DNA of 64,000 nucleotides from the NCBI GenBank assembly GCA_020055645.1, contig CM034550.1, positions 12,537,001 to 12,601,000 of the forward strand, given 5' to 3'. Under the pieces are notes generated by a model. That model made no database searches, had not been told where the DNA came from, and was given only the letters and a program-made list of their open reading frames with translations. The number at the start of each line of letters is the position of its first letter. The stretch's first letter is position 1. The position numbers were made by a program, and so were the translations under genes. Source of the DNA: Tomocerus qinae (lineage: Eukaryota; Arthropoda; Collembola; Entomobryomorpha; Tomoceridae). This document shows, piece by piece, positions 38,405 to 49,800 of the stretch.

Positions 38405-39348
38405 TGTACACTTTATAGCATGTAATGTTATTATCACCATCCTAAGCTATATACTTACTACATTGAGTACTTAACTCTATGAATAGTACAAGTAAAAGCT
38501 AGGTATGTTATTGAATTAACTTTCGAAATATGAAAACATCATAATAGACTATCTTATCTATCTAGACTATCATCATAATAGATTATCTTAATTATTTGCT
38601 GTAAGGAGTAACTGTTGACTCAAGTATTATTATGTTATTATTACGCAAAATAGACAGTGGACATACTACGGCTTAGTGTAGATTTTGTTGCTATAAATCA
38701 TAGTATCTATAGTTGCTCCTTACAGAAATTAAAATTAATCTAGTCTAGTACTTTAATTACCGATAATGCTTGCCGATAATGTATTATGTTAAAAACTTGT
38801 CCATAAAACACTAGCATAATATAGTATTTCATAGATAGTAGTAAGTAACGATAATGTATACTAAAATACTCTCTGGTATGTCTACTAGCTTAGGCTAATG
38901 TCTTGTTACAGTTATCTATGTGTAAGTACGCAATGTATTAAATATAGCTTAGGATGGTGATAATAACATTACATGCTATAAAGTGTACAATATCCCAAGT
39001 CAAATGTTGCAATAAATATTTCCCTTGGGAATACTTTATGAAAATCATATAAAATTTTGAAATGAAATGCTGCGTTCTGATTGGTCAATAAAAAATTTCA
39101 TCCACCAATGAGAAGCGAATTTCATGTCCCCCTCGATTTGAAAATAGTCACCATGGGGTGACAGGATCTGTAGATTGACCACTGATTTATTTTGAGCTTG
39201 ACCTTTCTGACTGAGTCATCCAACAAACCCAATCCGTCACGACGTTTTCTGTCTTTGCTGGGACATTTTTAAAATTTATTTGGTGATAATTAAAAGTTAA
39301 TTGGACAGATTATGATTTTTTACCACCAAATTCTAATTTTATCTTTGA

Positions 39349-39546
39349 CTGGGAACTAACTATAGTTCCCAGTCCGTAGTAAGGATGAAGCCCGTGATGG
39401 GAATTAAAGTACCCAACCCATAGTAACGAAAATACTATTCTGGGAAGTATAGTTCCCAGGCCGTCATAACGACATGACCTTTCCTGGGAACTATACTGCC
39501 CAGTCCGTTTTATAGCAATCAATTTTGCTGGGAACTAAAGTACCCG
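39349..39546. repeat. hairpin-containing tandem repeat upstream of gene C
   Basis: Four imperfect units of about 50 bp. Each centres on a palindrome such as CTGGGAACTATAGTTCCCAG, followed by TCCGT-like and TAACGA-like sequence. No coding frame of note. Confidence 0.6.
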
Positions 39547-39589
39547 AGCCAGGCTAAAGGGTTAAGCTATTTACTCAAATACTCACGCA

Positions 39590-39740
39590 CACTAATATAT
39601 TTCAGTAAACTAATCACATAGGTACTTATGCGCACAAAATCATTTCAGTAAACTAATTAAATAGATACTTATGCGCACCGCACAAAATCACTTCAGTAAA
39701 CTAATTACTCAAATACCTAAGTGCACTCAAATGCTACTGC
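39590..39740. repeat. short tandem repeat, about 50-bp unit, three copies
   Basis: Units of the form TTCAGTAAACTAATTAxATAGxTACTTATGCGCAC repeat three times with small changes. Confidence 0.55.
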
Positions 39741-40526
39741 TTAGTCGAAACGAAAACCCTACTTACTTCACACATTTTGAGCACGTAAATTCAATTTATT
39801 AGAGATTCGTATGCTTTTACAGACCTAAATATCTTTCCTAACATTACATTTAAATGCATTTAAGAAAGTCCTTGCTGTTGTGAATACAACCGTATTTCAA
39901 AAATTGGCCATTTAAATGCATTTCCGAAGACATCATAAATCTATTATGAAAAAATAAAGCATACCGTCCGTAATTGTATGCTAACATTACCCATTTAGTG
40001 TACATGTTATGTTATATTTAATTGTGGCTGGAATACTTCCACAATTGGCTTTTATGGCCAAACAGTTTAAATCATTTATATCATGATTGTCCTAACTTCA
40101 GCCGTATTCATTGTATCGAACAATTAAAAAGACAATAGAATGTGTGTGGTGTGGTATTTTGCAACGATCCAGTGCAATTGTTCTTGGGATGAAGTTAGAG
40201 CATTCGTGGTTATACCAGTGAGTGGAGTTGTCTATAGATTGAATAATAGTAATAATATTAACTCTTTTGCATTACGATTACACATTGAGTTGCCTTTAAA
40301 TTATTTGATGATTGATAACAAGAAGTGGATATCTAGAAATTCGGACAAATAACTGATAAGTGCCTACTACACTACTTCCGTTCATCAGTTGCGTTGCGAT
40401 TGACTGTTCATCAGGAAAAGTTTTCTAGTTCCCATGGGGGTGCACCGCAGCAGGGTGCAACTGCAAATATTTGAGCATTTAGGAAAGTCTCATTGTCGCA
40501 GTTTCATTCAACTATCAAGTAAAGTA
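39741..40526. other. spacer before gene C
   Basis: AT-rich, with short paired stretches (CATTTAAATGCATTT twice at 39847-39930). A 70-codon frame at 40140-40352 has no family resemblance. No gene called. Confidence 0.4.
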
Positions 40527-40700
40527 ATTTTGCAAAAGGAACTTCTCTTCTCGAGGGGATTCTTCGAAGGCTCTGGCTCAGACTACAAACTTTGAAAGCT
40601 TTCTCTTTTGCCATTGTTGCCGTTTGATGGTTTGGTTTTGAAAGCAGTGTCGGATGAAGAGGACGGGAAAACACTGCCTGAGAAAAGTGACCACAGAACG
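40527..40700 (+). promoter_or_regulatory. conserved 5' block of gene C
   Basis: TTTTGCAAAAGGAACTTCTC, AAACTTTGAAAGC, GTTTGATGGTTTGG and CCTGAGAAAAGTGAC (40677-40691), 136 bp before the ATG. Nearly identical to the block before gene D. Confidence 0.55.
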
Positions 40701-40826
40701 TACTGATGATGTGATGATTATGATGATTTAAAATCATAAAATGAAGTATAAAAGAAGCATGTGAAAAGTGAAAGAATGAAAGAAAGAACTGAATATTAAG
40801 TTAAACTAGATATTAACTATTTGAAG

Positions 40827-43800
40827 ATGGAAAATTTTGACAAAAATCAATTACAAGAAGCCATAAAAAACGAAGATATTGTAGTCCGGGGACGACGAAA
40901 TAGGAGATCTCGCTCCATAACACAAAATGAAAGGGTTCAGCAAACCAATTCAAGTCAAGTCAATGGAATCGAAAGTGGAATTCCTCGTATGGTAACAACC
41001 ACGATACGCCACGGCATTCGAGTGATTGGAACAAAACGGAATCCCAATAAGCCCAATAATAGTGTGAAAGCTATTTCGACAATCGACAGAATTTATGAAA
41101 CAAATGTGTACAAAAAATACAAGGAAGATCTGCAAAAATATTCTCATGAAAAACAAAAATCAAAAACTAGCACAAAGACTGAAAACAATGCATTTCTGGA
41201 CATTCTGGACCTTGGTAAACAATTAATTGGAAACAACAGAAAAGAAGCAACTGTTTTCCAGCATCACTACACACAAGGTTCGAAATATCCAACAATTTCA
41301 AAAGATAGAACGACGAATTCAAGTAAAAATGTAAATAACTCTTCGGGAAAAAGTTCGGAAAGTTGGTCCGAGTATGTTCAATCTGAAAGTGAGAGAAATA
41401 TTAGAGAACCCAAGAAGCTAGGGTCGCAATATAAGAAGAAAATCAGCAACATTAATACCAAACGACAGAGCACAAAAAGGAAATTAAGAAAAAGTGACAG
41501 AAATAACCCAGATACTAAAAAATATCGTTTTTCCAGTAAAAAGGTTTCTTTTCCAGCAGTAAGAACATTGTATTCTACAAAAATACAAAGGCATAATGTG
41601 TCAATGCGTCCACCAAATGTCCACAAATCACGTTCTCAAACAATACAAGTTTCCGAAAATAGAAAGAATCCGTCCAACAATAATAACATCAACAACAATA
41701 TTTCAGTCAAATCTTCCAAGTGCAAAAGCTTTATTGATATCGCCAATGGATGGAGAGAGCAAATCTACGAAGTGCAAATAGCAGAAGTGCCTCAGAAAAT
41801 TGGTAACTACTATTTAACTACTAAAGTATCAGGGCCACATAGGGGTTGGGGCCCTGGCTCCTCTCCCCGGAATCGTAGAAATGAAAGAAAATGTTGTTTA
41901 AAAATCCAAAAGTTTTTCGAAATTGGTGTTTAATTTCACTTAAAATTCGACTTTGAATTTGAAATTTGCCACCCCTGAAATATTTTCTAGCAGAGGCCCT
42001 GGCTATTACTATTTTCAGTATTTCAAGTAGGTATTATAGAATAATAAATTGCTAATAATAACTATCATTTTCAAAGGGAAAGGTGGTGAAAATAAACACA
42101 GACCAGAATCTGAAGATGTAAGATCAACTTTGAACACACAGCTCGAACAATCTCATAAAATAGATGACTCCGACAGTGAATCCTCGGTTAATATAAAAGC
42201 TATTAAAAAAATTCCTTCGAAACATTGGAAAAAGAACAATCTAGCGTCACAACATTTGCAGCCGGAACTCCCAGGTATGCAATTTAATTTTACTAAATGA
42301 AACTATTTCTTCCAAAGAAGTCATAAGTCAAAGAAGTCATTATAGTTATGATTTCTAAAAGGTGACAAAATCGAAGCAAGACAAAACACAGAATCGAAAG
42401 AAAGTGTATCTTCTAAATCTAAAATGGAGTCATCTCATGGTATCGAGGTTGACGCATCACCTGATATTAACAGTGAATCCTCTGACTCTGTTTTCAGTTT
42501 TTGGAGAAAACCTTTAGTAAAATCTAGCTCTTCTATTGTTGTTAATGCCCCACAAATTGATACATCTGGTTTGGCGAAGAAACTTCTACATCCGGCAAAA
42601 AAGGGCATGTGATGAATTTAAAATAATGTTTGAAGGATTCCGTGAATATTGCCATATTTTGAGATATTGAATGCTAACAATCAGTAATTGTAGATAAATT
42701 ATTTTTCAAAATTTTATTTTGATTTCCACGTTTAGGCAATAAAGCCGGAAGAAGGCAAACAATGCTACCAGCTAATAACATAATTTCATTTTCGGAGTCA
42801 GAGGAGACAGATGAACTGCCTGTAGTCGAAGATTCTAAAGCATCTTTAATTACAAAAATAGGTCCTAAAGACCAAAAAACAGGTGATTTAAATTTATTGT
42901 TTTTATGACAAGAACAAGAACCATAATATTTATACTAGGTAACATTGATAATAACATTAGCTGGCAAACTTTTAATTTTGATTTCCATTTAAAGGCAATA
43001 AAGCCGGAAAAAGACAAACAGTGCTACTACCGCCTGCTATTAACATAGTTTCGGATTCGGAAACAGATCAGTTGCCTGTAGTCGGAGATGCTAAAGCATC
43101 TCTAATTGCAAAAATAGGTCCTAAAGACCAAAAAACAGGTGATTTAAATTTATTGTTTTTATGACAAGAACCATAATATTTATACCTGGTAACATTGATA
43201 ATGACATTAGCTTGCAAACTTTTAATTTCGATTTCCATGTAAAGGAAATAAAGCCGGGAAAAGGCAAACAGTGCTACTACCGCCTGCTATTAATATAGTT
43301 TCGGATTCGGAGACAGATCAGTTGCCTGTAGTCGAAGATTCCAAAGCATCTCTAATTGCAAAAATAGGTACTAAAGACCATAAAACAGGGGATTTAAATT
43401 TTTTTTAATGACAAGAACCATAATATTTATACTTGGTAACATTGATAATGACATTAGTTTGCAAACTTTTAATTTTGATTTCCATGTAAAGGCAATAAAG
43501 CCGGAAGAAGACAAACAGTGCTACCACCTGCTATTAACATAGTTTCGGATTCGGAGACAGATCAGTTTCCTGCAGTCGAAGATTCCAAAGCATCTCTAAT
43601 TGCAAAAATAGGTTCTAAAGACCAAAAAACAGGTGATTTAAATTTATAGTTTTTCTAACTCGAACTAGTACCTAGTAACATTGATAATGACATTAGCTGG
43701 CAAACTTTTAACTTTGATTTCCATCTAAAGGCAATAAAGCCGGAAAAAGACAAACAGTGCCACCGCCTGCTATTAACATAGTTTCGGAATCGGAGACAGA

Positions 43801-46800
43801 TCAGTTGCCTGTAGTCGAAGATTCCAAGGCATCTCTAATTGCAAAAATAGGTCCTAAAGACCAAAAAACAGGTGATTTAAATTTATTGTTTTTATGACAA
43901 GAACCATAATATTTATACTTGGTAACATTGATAATGACAGTAGCTGGCAAACTTTTAATTTTGATTTCCATGTAAAGGCAATAAAGCCGGAAGAAGACAA
44001 ACAGGGCTACCACCTGCTATTAACATAGTTTCGGATTCGGAGACAGATCAGTTTCCTGCAGTCGAAGATTCCAAACCATCTCTAATTGCAAAAATAGGTA
44101 CTAAAGACCAAAAAACAGATGATTTAAAATTTTTTTAATGACAAGAACCATAATATTTATACTTGGTACTTGGTAACATTGGTAATGACATTAGCTGGCA
44201 AACGTTTAATCTTGATTTCCATGTAAAGGCAATAAAGCCGGAAAAAGACAAACAGTGCTACCGCCTGCTATTAACACAGTTTCGGATTCGGAGACAGATC
44301 AGTTTCCTGCAGTCGAAGATTCCAAAGCATCTTTAATTGCAAAAATAGGTCCTAAAGACCACAAAACAGGTGATTTAAATTTATAGTTTTTTTCTAACTC
44401 GAACCATGTACCTAGTAACATTAATAATGACATTAGCTGGCAAACTTTTAATTTTGATTTCCATTTAAAGACAATAAAGCCGGAAAAAGACAAACAGTGC
44501 TACAGCCTGCTATTAACATAGTTTCGGAATCGGAGACAGATCAGTTGCCTGTAGTCGAAGATTCCAAAGCATCACTAATTGCAAAAATAGGTACTAAAGA
44601 CCAAAAAACAGGTGATTTAAATTTATTGTCTTTATGACAAGAACCATAATATTTATACTTGGTAACATTGATAATGACAGTAGCTGGCAAACTTTTAATT
44701 TTGATTTCCATGTAAAGGCAATAAAGCCGGAGGAAGACAAACAGTGCTACCGCCTGCTATTAACACAGTTTCGGATTCGGAGACAGATCAGTTTCCTGCA
44801 GTCGAAGATTCCAAAGCATCTTTAATTGCAAAAATAGGTCCTAAAGACCACAAAACAGGTGATTTAAATTTATAGTTTTTTTCTAACTCGAACCATGTAC
44901 CTAGTAACATTGATAATGACATTAGCTGGCAAACTTTTAATTTTGATTTCCATTTAAAGACAATAAAGCCGGAAAAAGACAAACAGTGCCACCGCCTGCT
45001 ATTAACATAGTTTCGGAATCGGAGACTGATCAGTTGCCTGTAGTCGAAGATTCCAAGGCATCTCTAATTGCAAAAATAGGTACTAAAGACCAAAAAACAG
45101 GTGATTTAAATTTATTGTCTTTATGACAAGAACCATAATATTTATACTTGGTAACATTGATAATGACAGTAGCTGGCAAACTTTTAATTTTGATTTCCAT
45201 GTAAAGGCAATAAAGCCGGAAAAAGACAAACAGTGCCACCGCCTGCTATTAACATAGTTTCGGAATCGGAGACTGATCACTTGCCTGTAGTCGCAGATTC
45301 CAAAGCATCTCTAATTGCAAAAATAGGTACTAAAGACCATAAAACAGGTGATTTAAATTTTTTTTAATGACAAGAACCATAATATTTATACTTGGTAACA
45401 TTGATAATGACAGTAGCTGGCAAACTTTTAATTTTGATTTCCATGTAAAGGCAATAAAGCCGGAAAAAGACAAACAGTGCCACCGCCTGCTATTAACATA
45501 GTTTCGGAATCGGAGACAGATCAGTTGCCTGTAGTCGCAGATTCCAAAGCATCTCTAATTGCAAAAATAGGTACTAAAGACCACAAAACAGGTGATTGGT
45601 GATTTAAATTTATAGTTTTTTTCTAACTCGAACCATGTACCTAGTAAGATTGATAATGACATTAGCTGGCAAACTTTCAATTTTGATTTCCATTTAAAGA
45701 CAATAAAGCCGGAAAAAGACAAACAGTGCTACCGCCTGCTATTAACACAGTTTCGGATTCGGAGATAGATCAGTTTCCTGCAGTCGAAGATTCCAAAGCA
45801 TCTCTAATTGCAAAAATAGGTCCTAAAGACCAAAAAACAGGTGATTTAAATTTATAGTTTTTCTAACTCGAACTAGTACCTAGTAACATTTATAATGACA
45901 TTAGCTGGCAAACTTTTAATTTTGATTTCCATTTAAAGACAATAAAGCCGGAAAAAGACAAACAGTGCTACCTGCTGCTATCAACATAATTTCATTTTCG
46001 GAGTCAGAGGAGACAGATGAACTGCCTGTAGTCGAAGATCCTAAAGCATCCTTAATTGCAAAAAATGGTCCTAAAGACCAAAAACCAGGTGATTTAAATT
46101 TATTATTTTTGTAACAAGAACCATAATATTTATACCTGGTAACATTGATAATGACATTAGCAGAGTACAAAATACCATTTGATTGAATTATTTATTTATT
46201 CTCGGCGAGCCTTGACCCATAGTATACGAATTTTACAATGTCATAATTACATAGATATCATAGAAATAAGGATTTTGCCACATGCCGACCAACTGACCTC
46301 TTCAGGGTTTAAACCCCTTACTTCCCGCATACCTCCAATTGTTATGCACCCGGTGAGTCAGGACTTAACCACACTATCGGTTAAGCTATTACACTCCGCA
46401 CACATGGACCTAAAATACCCCATTTCTTTTCACAATATCTCACATAACTAGAATTGTGTCAAATTGCATTTTACATTTAAAGTAATAGAAATTAAATACG
46501 GGGTATTAAAAAATTGGGATTATTTTAATGGAATTTGTCATTACAATAATGTAAATTTCCTTTAATAACTTTGTCTTTGAAACAATAGAACATGTCTTTA
46601 AATTTAATATTCAGTCAGTAAATGATTAATGTAATTTTTCAGTAAAACAATCAAACTTATCAGTTTTCGTCAAATGAAATTTGTCGGTATTGTCGGTATA
46701 TAATATATTAACAAGGCTTGGTCTGAAAATTAAAATTTCAAAGTTTTGTGCACATTGTGGTCCAACAACTTTTATGAAAAAATTGCGTGTTATGTTTTTT

Positions 46801-49800
46801 TGATTTTTAAATCAAGTTTGAAAACCACCAAAAACCGATGATTTTTGGCCTCGCATACGCCGACGGCAGTTATGAGACATACCCATTAACATTACTTATT
46901 AGCCTACAATTATAATACAGGTCGTTATAATACTATCTACATTAAACTTTTAGAATAATTGGCGTATCCATAGGCCTGTTAGGGTCTATGGATACCCCAA
47001 TTTTAATTTTTAGGCCACATTGTGCACAAAACTTTAAATTTTTAATTTTTAAACCACAAAGTAAATCATGAAAAGAATACATTGAACCATTGAAATCAAT
47101 GAATGAAAACCACTATTGAGTTTTTGGTCAGAACTAGCGTTTTCATCGCTAGTTTTAATAAAAACGTTAAAAAAAATTTTTCCGAACATTTTCGAAATTG
47201 TTTTCAAAATTTTAAAATAATTTTGAAAACCTGAAAAAGGGGGCCATGTGAGGAAATCGTTTGCGAGAAGAATGGCGCCGGTTTCATGAAAATCGGTCAA
47301 GTAGTTTAAAAAGGAATCATAGATGAACAACATAAGTCGGAAAAACTTAAAAACGACGAGTTTTCAAAAAAATCCTGATATTGGTTTTTTCATATCACTA
47401 AGTAGATTAGAATCAGAAAGTAATAACTTTGGCTGTGACATTTTGTTCCCAGCCTGCGTGGTCTCTTATGTATTTACTCTCAGTCATGGAAACTGTCATT
47501 ATTTTCTGTCAGTTTCCTTAAATATTGTACCTTATTTTACTACCAACTTTCATTTATTTACTGCCATTTTGCTTTAATTTTTAAAGACAATTTCATTCAA
47601 AGATAATGACAACATTTTAAAAATAATGACGTCTACTTTTTACTGACAAATTACATTAAAATAAAGACGGGTTAATTGGCAGTTAAGTAATAGAAGCAAT
47701 TAAATACAATCTCGCATTATCTTATTACATTTCTAAACTATTAATAAATTTTATCCTATTCAGAGCAGCTTTGACGTAATTTAACAAAATTGTTGTGATC
47801 CAAGTTTTTGCTGTAAAATAATCGATACATGCTGTGAACATCTTTTAGGTTCAGACTTTCAATTTCCCTTCTGTCGTGAATACGGCATTCAGTCAAAAGA
47901 TGCCAAAAATTATTTGGCCTTTGCAAATTACACAAGTCACATAATGAACTATCTTTAAATAAAAATATCTTACTTTTATAGAATAACATGTCACAATTAA
48001 CTCTTAGCTGACTTAGTAGCCTACCATCCCAGAAAGATAATTTGTGAGATTGTGGGCTATTATAAATAACTACATCGAATAACCGAATAACTGATAGTAG
48101 TTATAATTATCATATTTTAATAGCGTTTCTAAATCCTCTTCTCTACTTCGTAGAACCAATCTATTATAAATATCTGTACAAGGTGAGCCAGAACAATGTA
48201 CACAAAGTCTAGGCCTTATAGGTCCTGAACGGAGGCTGCTACGGAAATGAGACGACCACCATTGGAAAGAGGGATAACCTAAATTAAAATGGGCTATACG
48301 AATAATTTTATTGAGCTGCATTTAGCAAATTAAAAATGAAGAAGTCGAAGGCCAAAATTCAGTGTTAAATTCCCTTTAACTATTAAATTTGTTCGTCGTC
48401 TTTCGTTGATTTTTTGCAACACCTTCCACACGATTTGCAAGCCGAATTGAATATAATAACTTTGAATTTTGGCCTTCGACTTTTTGATTTTTAAATTGCA
48501 AAATGCAGCTCAATAAAAATATTCTTATAGCCCATTTCATTTTTAGGTTATTCCACTTTCCAATGGTGGTCGCCTCATTTCCGTAGCAGCCTCCGTTTAG
48601 GAGCTATAAGGCCCAGACTTTGTGTACATAGTTCTCGCACACGGTGTATATTCAGTAAGAATAGTCAAGCCTGTGTCATTCTCCCACTGATACTCCATAC
48701 CTATTTTATTTTGTAAATTTTTTGCACTGGTTTACCCAGTTGTAATTATGTTTACGTCCTTATTTGCTAACCTTTTGAGGGACATAAAGCATAACTTAGC
48801 CTACCTGTTAGTGTCCTTGGCATATACTTTTAATAAAAAACTAAATCTCTTTGCAATCAAGACCCACAATTTACTTCGGTTCGTTTCTAACCTTGCAACA
48901 CATTTCGGTACAGTCGCTTTTACACCCAGAACTTTGCGTATAAATTTCGTTTAACAGAGTTCAATCTTATCCAGGTATTACAAAATACCATTTACTACTT
49001 ACCACTGGAAAGTGGTTTTTAATGGTATTTAACGTTAAATACCACCAGCTAAAAACTAGTGGTACGTGGTATAAATTGGTAAAAATGGTAAAAAAATAGT
49101 TTCATTTAAATTTCGTGTTTAAATTTTGAATAAAATTGGGTGCCAAAGGATGAAATAGCTTAGCAGCTGATGATTGTTGTCACAAATTGATAAATGTCCA
49201 TTCAATCAGAGTTGGATTCAACCGATGGGGACACTAATCACCCTTATTTGCCGATTGAGAAAGTAATTGAAATTAAATTGGCTCATTCATATCAATTTTA
49301 AATTGCCGATACCAAATGCAATCTTGGTTTTAGTAACATTTTTTTGTAACTTTTGGGGAACAACCAAATGAATAGGATTACTTTGATTAACTAAAAGACT
49401 AATTGGAAATATTTCAGAGAAATAAAGTTATAAAACCTATATTTTAGTACGTCTTGTGTGTCTATACTAAATACTAATCTGTCTAATAAATCGCTGAAAT
49501 TTACCATTTTTACCATTAAATGCATTTTTAACATTAAATGCATTTTTACCATTAAGTGTAATTTTTACTACTGTGATGGTAAAAACGCCTAAATAGTGGT
49601 TAATTAGCTTGCAAACTTTTAATTTTGATTTCCATGTAAAGGCATTAAAGCCGGAAAGAGGCAAACAGTGCTTCCTTCTGCTATTAACATAGTTTCATAT
49701 TCGGAGACAGATCAATTGCCTGTGGTGGAAGATTCCAAAGCATCTTTAATTGCAAAAAAAGGTTGATTTAAATTTATAGTTTTTCTAACTCGAACCATGT

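Larger units (their letters stand above)
33453..39170. mobile_element. foldback element, second copy of family, split by an LTR element
   Basis: Ends CAGATCCTGTCACCCC, mirrored at 39170, flanked by TA (33451-33452, 39171-39172). Without the nested LTR element and its duplication (33641-38409) it is about 0.95 kb and matches the copy at 20415-21475, including the interior GTACACTTTATAGCATGTAA stretch. No transposase frame. Confidence 0.8.
46162..49602. mobile_element. 3.4-kb composite insertion splitting the exon array
   Basis: Array DNA stops at ...GACATTAGC (46161) and resumes at ATTAGCTTGCAAAC (49603). ATTAGC is present at both edges (46156-46161, 49603-49608), as expected for a 6-bp duplication. 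Inside are a tRNA-like SINE candidate, an inverted-repeat piece, a LINE tail and a foldback element. The outermost element is not identified. The TACAAAATACCATTT motif occurs at the left edge and again near 48986, and the right part has many TTTTTACCATTAAATGCA-like repeats. Confidence 0.7.

Noticed and set aside
46296..46400. True tRNA gene on the minus strand
   Set aside because: A- and B-box-like sequences are present, but I could not fold a proper acceptor stem or anticodon arm; a SINE is more likely.
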